A stretch of DNA of 64,000 nucleotides. It comes from Peptococcaceae bacterium (lineage in GTDB: Bacteria > Bacillota > Peptococcia > Peptococcales > Peptococcaceae). The position numbers were made by a program, and so were the translations under genes. The notes under the pieces are model-generated. The model was not told where the DNA came from, ran no database searches, and saw nothing but the letters and a program-made list of their open reading frames with translations. Positions 52,368 to 60,422 of the stretch are shown here, piece by piece. Positions within the stretch are counted from its first letter, which is position 1. Each line of letters starts with the position of its first letter. The stretch lies in the NCBI GenBank assembly GCA_019420345.1, contig JAHZHI010000053.1, positions 3,430 through 67,429 on the forward strand, read 5' to 3'.

Positions 52368-53690
52368 TTATTCATGTTCCGACTGTCCATAACGGCGAAT
52401 GAGCACCAGCGCCAACATGGCGATGCAGCATTCCGACACCGGCATGGCGCAGAATACGCCCGTCAAACCCAACACCAGCGGCAGCACAATCAGCATGGCA
52501 TTGGAAAGCACCAAGCTGCGCAGCACCGATATGGTCAAAGACTGGCGCTGGTGCATGATCGATTGCAGATAATACGTTGCCAGCACCGTGATGCCCAAAA
52601 ACAGGAAGAACGGAAAATAACAGCGGAACACCAACGGTGCAATCGCCAGCACCTCCGGCGTGGCAGCAACGAAAAGCCGCGTGATTTGCACCGGGAAAAG
52701 TTCGCCGATCAGCGTGAACACCACACCCATGGCAATCACGGTGGCAAACGCCATGCGATACACCTGATGCACCCGCTGCAGCTGACGCGCGCCATAGTTC
52801 GTCGACACCAATGGCTGCACCGCCTGACCCACGCCACCAAAGAGCGCCTGAAACAAAAGCGAAATGGTGCCCACCACGCCATACACCGACAGCGCTTCCA
52901 CGCCGCCATAGCGCATGATTTGATTGTTGATGATGATGGCGATCAGCACATTGCCAAAATCCAGCACACCAGCGCCAAAGCCCAGCGTCACAATGCGCCG
53001 CATATCGGCGAGCACTTTTTTCGGCCACACCAGATGCAGATGGCACTTGCCCCGGCGCAGAAAGTGGGTGCCCATGATCGCTGCCTGAATCGTCGTGCCG
53101 GAAACAGTGGCGATGGCCGCCCCTTCCATGCCCATGCCGAGTGGGAAACAGAAATACCAGTCACCGAAGATGTTGAACACACCGCCGGTCACCACGCCCA
53201 GCGTCGCCAGTCCAGGCGCGCCGTCGTTGCGCAGGAAAGCACCAAGAAACGTTGGCAGCACGAACATCGGATAAAACAACACCAGCCATTTGCCATACGC
53301 CAGCACGTAAGGCAGATTCTCCGCATCGGCGCCAAAAAAGACGAAGATTTGCTCATGAAAGATGTAGAACAGCGGCCAGCCAACAATGATGACCACGCCC
53401 ACCAACACCAGCGCCGCTGTAAAGTAAGCATTGCCGCGCGCTTCCAGCCCTTCGCCTTTGGCATTGCTCATGAGCACCGCGCCGCCAATGCCGCAAAGAA
53501 TCGCCAGAAAAATCATGATGCTGAAAAATGGGTTGAGCACCGCAATCGCCGCCGTGCCCATCGGCCCAACCGCCTGGCCCACAGCGATTGTATCCACAAA
53601 GCTGTAAATGGACATGACCATCGCACTGCCCAGCGAAGCAAACAAATACTTTCGATACAATGCACCAACATCCGCCGTCAAAAAATCCAT
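52368..53690 (-). CDS. MATE-family efflux transporter (second copy)
   Basis: A 440-residue, 12-span exporter of the DinF/NorM-like MATE group (FASLGSAMVMSIYSFVDTIAVGQAVGPMG; second half opening GFGAGVLDFGNVLIAIIINNQIMRYGG). The start at 53690 follows GAGGAGGG; an upstream frame is not supported. It has no leader RNA like the first MATE gene and lies convergent to nothing obvious, divergent from nadB. Substrate unknown. Confidence 0.9.
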   Translation of the reverse strand: MDFLTADVGALYRKYLFASLGSAMVMSIYSFVDTIAVGQAVGPMGTAAIAVLNPFFSIMIFLAILCGIGGAVLMSNAKGEGLEARGNAYFTAALVLVGVVIIVGWPLFYIFHEQIFVFFGADAENLPYVLAYGKWLVLFYPMFVLPTFLGAFLRNDGAPGLATLGVVTGGVFNIFGDWYFCFPLGMGMEGAAIATVSGTTIQAAIMGTHFLRRGKCHLHLVWPKKVLADMRRIVTLGFGAGVLDFGNVLIAIIINNQIMRYGGVEALSVYGVVGTISLLFQALFGGVGQAVQPLVSTNYGARQLQRVHQVYRMAFATVIAMGVVFTLIGELFPVQITRLFVAATPEVLAIAPLVFRCYFPFFLFLGITVLATYYLQSIMHQRQSLTISVLRSLVLSNAMLIVLPLVLGLTGVFCAMPVSECCIAMLALVLIRRYGQSEHE

Positions 53691-53835
53691 GGTACCCTCC
53701 TCAGTCCTTATTTTCAAGAAAACACCGGCCAACAACCGCCAGTGACAGCCTGAGTGTAACATACCCCAGAGGCATTGTCAAAAACGCCGTTTCTCGCGCA
53801 TTACGGAAAAATCCACGATGCTGTCCTTTCAGGTG

Positions 53836-53866
53836 TCTTGACAGTAATATTGACAAGGTCTACAAT
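53836..53866 (+). promoter_or_regulatory. nadB promoter overlapped by a NiaR-like operator
   Basis: TTGACA (53838-53843), 17 bp, TACAAT (53861-53866). The dyad TGTC-TT-GACA overlaps the -35, and a second TTGACA lies in the spacer. NiaR repressors of NAD genes act on such GACA/TGTC dyads, and a NiaR-type DNA-binding domain is encoded in this operon. Confidence 0.65.
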
Positions 53867-53903
53867 AGGCAAGGCAAAAACTATTCATGAAGCAGGGGAT
53901 AAA

Positions 53904-55193
53904 ATGAATCAAACCTATGACGTTATTATTGTCGGCACTGGTGTGGCCGGTCTTTATTGCGCGTTGAATCTGCCAGAGTCGTTCAGGGTCTGCATCCTGA
54001 CGAAACAAAACGCCGAGGATGCCAATTCTTTTCTGGCGCAGGGCGGCATCTGCGTGCTCCGCGGCGAAGACGATTACGCCGATTATTACGAAGACACCAT
54101 GCGCGCCGGACATTATGAAAACAATCCTAAGACGGTCGAATTGGTGCTGCGCAGTTCGAACGCCGTCATCCGCGACCTGATCCGCCGCGGTGTGCGTTTT
54201 AACCGCACGCCGGACGGGCAGCTGGCCTATACCCGCGAAGGCGCACATTCCAGACCGCGCATTCTCTATCATCAGGACATCACAGGGCACGAGATCAGTA
54301 GCACGCTCTTGCAAAGGGTACGCGAGAAACAAAACGTGACGTTGTTTGAACACACCACCATGCTGGATGTGCTGGTTCAGGACGAACGCTGCTGTGGTGT
54401 GGTGGCGCAGCAGGACGGACAGCCTGTTCGCTGCGTTTATGCGCGCGCGGTGGTGCTCGCATGCGGCGGCATCGGCGGACTGTATCAAAGCTCGACCAGC
54501 TTTCCGCACATCACTGGTGACGCGCTGGCGATCGCTCTTAAACACGGTATCACGATAGAGCACTTGAACTATGTACAAATGCACCCGACAGCGCTCTATT
54601 CCACAAAGAAAGGGCGCAAATTTCTGATCTCAGAATCGGTCCGCGGCGAAGGCGCCGTGCTTTTGGATAAGAGCGGTCAGCGCTTCACCGATGAACTGCA
54701 GCCGCGCGATGTGGTCAGCCAGGCGATCTGGCAGCAAATGGAAAAAGATGGCACCGACCATGTCTGGGAAGACCTGCGGCCGCTGGGAAAAACGCTCATT
54801 ATGGAACATTTCCCAAACATCTACGACGCTTGCCGCGCCGAAGGCTACGATGTGCTCTCGCAGCCTATTCCAGTGGCGCCGGCAGAGCATTATCTGATGG
54901 GCGGCATTGCTGTGGATATGGCAAGCCGCACTTCGATGCCAGGGCTCTACGCCTGTGGTGAAACAAGCTGCAACGGCATCCATGGCAAAAACCGCCTGGC
55001 CAGCAATTCGCTTTTGGAATCGCTGGTTTTTGCTGCCCGCGCGGCCGACGACATTATTTTCGGCTGTCACCCAGCGCCAGCACCGACGACAGTGCCAGTG
55101 AATCTGGATGCGTATGAAAACCATACAGCATTGTTCCAGGATTATGGACGTGCGGTATTGACTGAGATTGAAAGGCTGAATCACCATGAATGA
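53904..55193 (+). CDS. nadB: L-aspartate oxidase
   Basis: Flavoenzyme making iminoaspartate from aspartate, first step of de novo NAD synthesis. The 429-residue protein has the FAD-binding GTGVAGLYCALNL at the N-terminus, SFLAQGGI, GAHSRPRILY, HPTALY, the active-site SESVRGEGAVL, and the C-terminal CGETSCNGIHGKNRLASNSLLE. It is shorter than the Escherichia form, lacking most of the C-terminal helical domain. GGGGA precedes the ATG at 53904. It overlaps nadC by 8 nt. Confidence 0.95.
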   Translation: MNQTYDVIIVGTGVAGLYCALNLPESFRVCILTKQNAEDANSFLAQGGICVLRGEDDYADYYEDTMRAGHYENNPKTVELVLRSSNAVIRDLIRRGVRFNRTPDGQLAYTREGAHSRPRILYHQDITGHEISSTLLQRVREKQNVTLFEHTTMLDVLVQDERCCGVVAQQDGQPVRCVYARAVVLACGGIGGLYQSSTSFPHITGDALAIALKHGITIEHLNYVQMHPTALYSTKKGRKFLISESVRGEGAVLLDKSGQRFTDELQPRDVVSQAIWQQMEKDGTDHVWEDLRPLGKTLIMEHFPNIYDACRAEGYDVLSQPIPVAPAEHYLMGGIAVDMASRTSMPGLYACGETSCNGIHGKNRLASNSLLESLVFAARAADDIIFGCHPAPAPTTVPVNLDAYENHTALFQDYGRAVLTEIERLNHHE

Positions 55194-56058
55194 GATTACC
55201 ATGAAAACCACTGTTGATCGTTTGCTTTTGATGGCGCTGCAGGAAGACATCCCTACCGAAGACGTATCGACCAACGCCGTACTGCTCGAAAAAACGCCGG
55301 GCACGGTTGACCTGATCTGCAAACAGGATGGCGTCATTGCCGGCTTGGCCGTGTTTGCACGCGTGTTTACGCTGCTTGATGCCGACAGCCGCGCAACCTT
55401 CTTCGTCAAGGACGGCGACCGCGTCCACAAAGGCGAGCTGCTTGCCAAGGTCCGCGGCGATTTGCGCGTGCTGCTCTCAGGCGAACGCGTGGCGCTGAAC
55501 TATCTGCAGCGCATGAGCGGCATTGCCACCTACACCGCCGAAGTGGCAGCCCTTTTGGAAGGCAGCCACACACGCCTGCTGGATACCCGAAAGACAACGC
55601 CCAACTGCCGCATCTTCGAAAAGTACGCTGTCAAAGTAGGCGGCGGCCACAACCATCGCACCAACCTTTCCGACGGTGTTATGCTCAAGGACAACCACAT
55701 CGGCGCCGCTGGCAGCATCACCGTCGCCGTCGAACGCGCCCGTGCCTATGCACCTTTTGTGCGCAAGATTGAGGTGGAAGTGGAAACCCTCGAACAAGTC
55801 GCCGAAGCGCTGGCTGCCGGTGCCGACATCATCATGCTGGACAACATGACCATACCGCAGATGCAGCAAGCGCTGGCCATGATCGACGGTAAAGCAGAAA
55901 CCGAATGTTCCGGGAATGTGACCCGCGAAAACATCGAACAGCTGAAAAATCTCGGCGTCGATTACATCTCCTCGGGCGCGTTGACCCATTCGGCGCCAAT
56001 CCTCGATCTATCCATGAAAAACATGCGGCCGCTGAACGAAAAGGATGTGTTGCTATGA
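55186..56058 (+). CDS. nadC: nicotinate-nucleotide pyrophosphorylase (quinolinate phosphoribosyltransferase)
   Basis: Converts quinolinate and PRPP to nicotinate mononucleotide. The 290-residue protein shows ALQEDIPTEDVSTNA at the N-terminus, LLSGERVALNYLQRMSGIAT, LDTRKTTPNCRIFEKYAVKVGGGHNHR, LKDNHI, EVEVETLEQ and ECSGNVTRENI. It overlaps nadB by 8 nt and the next gene by ATGA, so the operon is tightly coupled. GAAAGG lies upstream of the ATG at 55186; an ATG at 55201 is an alternative. Confidence 0.96.
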   Translation: MNEITMKTTVDRLLLMALQEDIPTEDVSTNAVLLEKTPGTVDLICKQDGVIAGLAVFARVFTLLDADSRATFFVKDGDRVHKGELLAKVRGDLRVLLSGERVALNYLQRMSGIATYTAEVAALLEGSHTRLLDTRKTTPNCRIFEKYAVKVGGGHNHRTNLSDGVMLKDNHIGAAGSITVAVERARAYAPFVRKIEVEVETLEQVAEALAAGADIIMLDNMTIPQMQQALAMIDGKAETECSGNVTRENIEQLKNLGVDYISSGALTHSAPILDLSMKNMRPLNEKDVLL

Positions 56059-57188
56059 ACGTCCTTGAGCGCCAAAATGAAATTCTCCATATCTTAGACC
56101 AACAAACGCAGCCAGTGTCCGCCAATCGCCTGGCCAGCCATTTCCATGTCAGCCGACAGGTGATCGTGCAAGATGTCGCCCTGCTGCGCGCCAAAAATCA
56201 TCCCATCCTCTCCACCTGCCGAGGCTACCTCCTCCAGGAACATCAATCGAAAAGGAGCATTCCGACCATGAACGTTCATCAGTTACAGCAAGAGATCCTA
56301 CGCCTGAAACAGGAAAAGGGCATCTGCATCCTGGCCCACGCCTACCAAAGCCAGCCAATTCTGGAGGTGGCCGATTACATTGGCGACTCCTACGGACTCA
56401 GTGTGCAGGCAAGCAAAAGCACCCAACAAAACATCCTTATGTGCGGCGTGCGCTTCATGGCTGAAACATGCAAGATTCTCTGCCCAGACAAGCACGTCTA
56501 CCTGCCAAATCCCATCGCTGGCTGCCCCATGGCCGAACAGCTGGATCTCGATGCCTTGAACGCCCTCAAAAAACAATACCCAGACCACGCCGTCGTCGCC
56601 TATATCAACACCACCGCCGCACTGAAAACCGCCTGCGACGTTTGCGTCACCTCCTCCTCAGCAGTCGAAATCTGCCGGAAACTGCCAAATGACAAGATCC
56701 TCTTCATCCCAGATCCAAGCCTTGGCGGCTATGTGCAGAAACAAGTGCCTGAAAAAGACATCGTTCTCTTTGACGGCGGCTGCCCATACCACAAACGCAC
56801 CACAGCTCAGGACGTTCAGCGCATGCGCGCCGCCCACCCAGACGCCAAGCTGCTTGTGCATCCGGAATGCGCCCTGGAAGTGACCGAACAAGGTGACTTT
56901 GTCGGCTCCACCACCGCCATCATGGACTACGTCGGACGCTCCGACGCCAACTCCTTCATCATCGCCACCGAAAACAGCATCGTGGAACACCTGCAGTATC
57001 AATATCCTGACAAACACTTCTACCCACTTACCGCCTCCCTCACCTGTCCAGACATGCGCATCACCTCGCTGATGGACATCTACCACTGCATCCAGGGCAG
57101 CGGCGGCGAAGAAATTCAGCTTTGCGACGACGTCATGCAGCAAGCCGCTAAATGCATCCAGCAAATGATGGTTCTTGGCGATGCTTAA
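56055..57188 (+). CDS. nadA: fusion of NiaR-type HTH domain and quinolinate synthase NadA
   Basis: A 377-residue reading frame. Residues 1-60 match the DNA-binding half of the NAD repressor NiaR (RQNEILHILDQQTQPVSANRLASHFHVSRQVIVQDVALLRAKNHPIL); the NiaR 3H nicotinate-sensing domain is absent. Residues about 72-377 are complete quinolinate synthase (HAYQSQPILEVADYIGDSYGLS, CGVRFMAET, NTTAALK, VTSSSAV, HPECALEV, GSTTAIMDYV), with its cluster cysteines. Starts at 56055 (ATGA overlap with nadC) and at 56268 (AAAGGAG at 56251-56257) are both plausible, so both a 377-residue fusion and a 306-residue NadA could be made. The fusion is read directly; self-regulation is inferred. Confidence 0.9.
   Translation: MNVLERQNEILHILDQQTQPVSANRLASHFHVSRQVIVQDVALLRAKNHPILSTCRGYLLQEHQSKRSIPTMNVHQLQQEILRLKQEKGICILAHAYQSQPILEVADYIGDSYGLSVQASKSTQQNILMCGVRFMAETCKILCPDKHVYLPNPIAGCPMAEQLDLDALNALKKQYPDHAVVAYINTTAALKTACDVCVTSSSAVEICRKLPNDKILFIPDPSLGGYVQKQVPEKDIVLFDGGCPYHKRTTAQDVQRMRAAHPDAKLLVHPECALEVTEQGDFVGSTTAIMDYVGRSDANSFIIATENSIVEHLQYQYPDKHFYPLTASLTCPDMRITSLMDIYHCIQGSGGEEIQLCDDVMQQAAKCIQQMMVLGDA
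56251..56270 (+). promoter_or_regulatory. internal ribosome-binding site and start codon inside nadA
   Basis: AAAGGAG (56251-56257) followed 10 nt later by an in-frame ATG (56268-56270), exactly where a stand-alone NadA would begin (MNVHQLQQEIL). Confidence 0.65.
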
Positions 57189-57201
57189 CCTCAATACATA
57201 C

Positions 57202-57233
57202 AAAAAAAGCAGACCATCGTGGTCTGCCTTTTT
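57202..57233. terminator. terminator of the nad operon; left copy of island-flanking repeat
   Basis: An 8-bp stem GCAGACCA/TGGTCTGC with A7 and T5 flanks. A close copy stands at 63921-63947, on the other side of the A+T-rich island. Confidence 0.85.
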
Positions 57234-57308
57234 GTGTGTTGATTCATTATTCTTCTAAAATTCCTTTATTCGCTCTAGAAAAGCATTCCACTTTTCATCA
57301 TTCATAGG

Positions 57309-58175
57309 TTAAATATGATTTAAAGAATACTTCCTTCCAATTAATTCATATTTATTTACACCTAATGTATGATAACGTAAGGGTTCATACCTAATTACCA
57401 CCAAATCTTCAAATTGACGGATAAATCTAACAATATCACGTATTTCATTTAGATCGTCATTTACACCTGGAATAATTGGGGTTCTTACCAAAAAGGAAAT
57501 ATTCTTAAAAGATTTAACAGCTTTTTTAAAATTATCTAATATAACATTGTTTTTCATACCAGTCCAATAGTAATGTTTCTGCGATGAAATCATTTTAATA
57601 TCAAAAATTAATGTATCAACATATGGAAGAACAAGATTCATATTCTTCCAAGGAACATTCCCCGCCGTTTCAATTGCTGTTGATATTCCCTGACGCTTAC
57701 ATTCCTTGAGTATCTCCATAGAAAAAGACGGTTGTAACAAAGCTTCTCCGCCACTTAGAGTGATTCCACCACCACTATTAATATAAAACGGATAGTCAAG
57801 CATCACTTCATCAACAATTTGATGAACTGATTTTTCCTCGCCAATCACTGAAAGTGCTGATGGATAACACATTCCCAATTGGTACGTTGATGCATCATAT
57901 CGTTGTTGCTCTTTTTTTAAAGTAATTTTTCCTTCATTAACTTCAACAACATTTTTTAAAGTCGGTTCTTCAAGACATTTCCCACATTTCTCAATGCCAA
58001 CACACTTTTTTGATTCAAACTGCAATTCTGGGGCTGGATAAATATTCTCCGGATTAGAACACCATCGACATTTCAATGAACAACCTTTTAAAAAAACAGT
58101 TGTTCTAATTCCCGGTCCATCATGATAACAATAATGTTGAATATTTGTTATGATTCCTTTGTCAGCCAATTTCAC
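57309..58175 (-). CDS. glycyl-radical enzyme activating enzyme (radical SAM)
   Basis: Installs the glycyl radical on its partner enzyme using SAM. The 288-residue protein has the PFL-activase type start (YCYHDGPGIRTTVFLKGCSLKCRWC) with the C-x3-C-x2-C site, a ferredoxin-like insert with reduced cysteines (KKCVGIEKCGKC), GGGITLSGGEALLQ, and later DIK and IPGVNDD motifs. The partner is the enzyme at 60423-62804 in the same operon. It starts 5 bp after the DUF1847 gene. A 16-codon frame (57305-57255) just after it may be a remnant. Confidence 0.92.
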   Translation of the reverse strand: MKLADKGIITNIQHYCYHDGPGIRTTVFLKGCSLKCRWCSNPENIYPAPELQFESKKCVGIEKCGKCLEEPTLKNVVEVNEGKITLKKEQQRYDASTYQLGMCYPSALSVIGEEKSVHQIVDEVMLDYPFYINSGGGITLSGGEALLQPSFSMEILKECKRQGISTAIETAGNVPWKNMNLVLPYVDTLIFDIKMISSQKHYYWTGMKNNVILDNFKKAVKSFKNISFLVRTPIIPGVNDDLNEIRDIVRFIRQFEDLVVIRYEPLRYHTLGVNKYELIGRKYSLNHI

Positions 58176-58180
58176 CCCTC

Positions 58181-58831
58181 CTAATGATTAAATTCAGGGT
58201 TTAATAAATATTTAAACATACTATCTGAAGTATACAGTGCCGCGACAGGATTATGACATAGTGCTTTATCTTTTGTAATCATCGTTGTTACAGGTGCCTC
58301 TGAGTACTTATTAAATAAACAATCATGTCCAACACACAAACCAATGGCAACATTTAATTCTGTTTTTTGTTCATTTAAAATATTTGCTTGTAGAACTGGA
58401 TTACAAATGTTTTTAACTATTTTTTCAGACTCTTCTGGAAGGCCAATTTCCGTTTTTCTCACCGTACCACACTTACAACTTACACTATAGACTTCAAATC
58501 CATGCGCTCGAAATATTTTTGCAGCCATATATGCTTCTTTTAATAGACCAGTGCACGTAGCAAGACCAATTTTCTTCACCTGAAGCTTTTTTGCAACTTG
58601 TATCGTTTCTTCTACACGAGTAATCCTTCCTAATAATTCAACATCTGAAGCTGCTTTCATAAATTTTATATTATCTAATTCACTATATTTTTCTACTACT
58701 TCTCGTTTTTTCTTTTCTGTTAAACGTTTTGTTAAACAGAAATCTGGAGCCTTCGTCATATCCGAAGTGTTTTTTAAACACTCTCCTACTAAACAATCTG
58801 CGCATGAATATTTTTCATTATTTTTTAACAT
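58181..58831 (-). CDS. DUF1847 Cys-rich protein
   Basis: A 216-residue protein matching DUF1847: an N-terminal cysteine set (CADCLVGECL) for a likely metal or Fe-S site, KFMKAASDVELLGRITRVEETI, LATCTGLLKEA, SVSCKCG and GLCVGHDCLF. Function is unknown; members appear in anaerobes. Its place between the transporter and the activase of a glycyl-radical cluster suggests an accessory or metabolic role in that pathway. Confidence 0.82.
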   Translation of the reverse strand: MLKNNEKYSCADCLVGECLKNTSDMTKAPDFCLTKRLTEKKKREVVEKYSELDNIKFMKAASDVELLGRITRVEETIQVAKKLQVKKIGLATCTGLLKEAYMAAKIFRAHGFEVYSVSCKCGTVRKTEIGLPEESEKIVKNICNPVLQANILNEQKTELNVAIGLCVGHDCLFNKYSEAPVTTMITKDKALCHNPVAALYTSDSMFKYLLNPEFNH

Positions 58832-58986
58832 TCTACCATCTCCAAAAACAAAAACTAAATATACCCTTTTTTTCTAATACCATCATCGAAAAAGTATTTT
58901 TACAAGATAACATTCAAAATTGGGTAATAAACAAACGCTATCATGAGCGCCAAAATCCCACATGTTAAACATCCGTAAAGAAGCAA

Positions 58987-60339
58987 TTATTTTTGATTGA
59001 TAATATCTGTTTGTGCAAACAAATACGCGCAAACGGGATTAGCAGCAGGTGTTGCACAAGCCACAAAACTCGATAAAATCAATGCAATCGTAACAGCAAA
59101 CAAATTAACTCCAGCTAAACTATCTGCAACAGAAAAAAATAGTGACATAAAAATAATAACTGTAATGGTATTATTTAAAACATTTGTAACAACAATAGCC
59201 GCAACAATAGCTGCAAAAACAAACACCATTGTCGGAACATGCCCTAAAATAGTACCACAAAGTTCTTGTAAGGTAGCAGTAATTCCTGCATCACCACTAA
59301 CCAAAGCACTGGCAAACGACATATAAAATGAAACGCAAAAATATACTCCCCATTGAAATTTACCACTCAGTTTCTGTAAATCAAGAAGCGGTTCACCATT
59401 GATTCGCAGCGCCATCATAATAACAATCAAACTTAGAATTACGCCACCTGTTCCCAAATATCCAATCGTCTTAAAGATCCATAGAGAACTATTTTTCGCT
59501 AAATCCGGCAGCATCAACCCCACGAGAAGAACAGCCATAAACGCCAAAGAAATTTTCTGTCTTTTAGTTGGTACGACCTTGTCAAAATCCATTGTTTTAA
59601 ATATAGATAAATCAGCACGCATTAAAAATCGGCCTACAAGAACATAAATTGGCAACATGATTAATAATCCTAGGCCCACATACAATAGGTACTGCACTGC
59701 ACCAAAATTAGCTCCAGTATATGCAGTATATAAATTCATAAAAATAATGGCTCCAGGTTTAAATGGTAAAGCAACGTCACCACAAACAGAAGAAAGTGCA
59801 ATTCCAATCATCCAAAAAGACTGTTCTTTCGTATACGGCTTTGCCCCTGCCTTTGCAGACATATCACGATATAAATTCAAAAACAACATAGCTGATACAA
59901 TCGAAGTCGTAACAGCACCTACCCACCAACATGCAAAAAGGAAAAAGAACGCCATACTATATGGATTCTTTTTAGCTATTTTTAAATTAAGAAGCCAACT
60001 TACCATTACATTTGAAATGCCTGATTCTTCAACAAATACGCACATAAATGTACAGCCTAAAATTAAAACCGCTGTTTGTGTACCAAATGAAGCAGAAAAA
60101 CAAGCTTCCATGGATTCAAAATATCCAGTAAATCCAAAAGCAATTATTCCAATTAATGAAGGCCACAACAAACCCATAACAATCCAACCATAAATAACGC
60201 CTACAAACACACCTAATAATCGCATTCCCATTTCTGTCAATTGCCCGACAGGTGGAAGGAGTCCTATACCAAACATGCATACTACCATAATGAGCATTTG
60301 CACAGTCTGTTTTGAGATTGTTTTCTGTACTGCGGTCAT
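58987..60339 (-). CDS. SLC13/DASS-type anion permease
   Basis: A 450-residue polytopic transporter with about 11-12 spans, including the TPAANP motif near the C-terminus (VACATPAANPVCAYLF) and a related SSVCGDVALPFKPGA segment in the first half, as in the divalent anion:Na+ symporter superfamily. It probably imports the anionic substrate (dicarboxylate, sulfonate or similar) of the adjacent glycyl-radical enzyme. It is A+T-rich like its neighbours. Confidence 0.82.
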   Translation of the reverse strand: MTAVQKTISKQTVQMLIMVVCMFGIGLLPPVGQLTEMGMRLLGVFVGVIYGWIVMGLLWPSLIGIIAFGFTGYFESMEACFSASFGTQTAVLILGCTFMCVFVEESGISNVMVSWLLNLKIAKKNPYSMAFFFLFACWWVGAVTTSIVSAMLFLNLYRDMSAKAGAKPYTKEQSFWMIGIALSSVCGDVALPFKPGAIIFMNLYTAYTGANFGAVQYLLYVGLGLLIMLPIYVLVGRFLMRADLSIFKTMDFDKVVPTKRQKISLAFMAVLLVGLMLPDLAKNSSLWIFKTIGYLGTGGVILSLIVIMMALRINGEPLLDLQKLSGKFQWGVYFCVSFYMSFASALVSGDAGITATLQELCGTILGHVPTMVFVFAAIVAAIVVTNVLNNTITVIIFMSLFFSVADSLAGVNLFAVTIALILSSFVACATPAANPVCAYLFAQTDIINQK

Positions 60340-60378
60340 AATGAAATTCCCCCTTTGCTATATCTTTGATATATATTG

Positions 60379-60411
60379 GACACATTCTCTGTTATTAACA
60401 GAGAATGTGTC
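60379..60411 (-). terminator. hairpin between glycyl-radical enzyme and permease genes
   Basis: A nearly perfect palindrome of 33 nt (GACACATTCTCTGTTA with its complement) lies in the 83-bp gap; the minus-strand T tract is weak, so it is more likely a transcript-processing or partial terminator. Confidence 0.6.
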
Positions 60412-60422
60412 TTACAATGCAC

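Noticed and set aside
57255..57305. 16-codon peptide MNDEKWNAFLERIKEF after the activase gene
   Set aside because: Too short and without a ribosome-binding site; perhaps a remnant at the island border.
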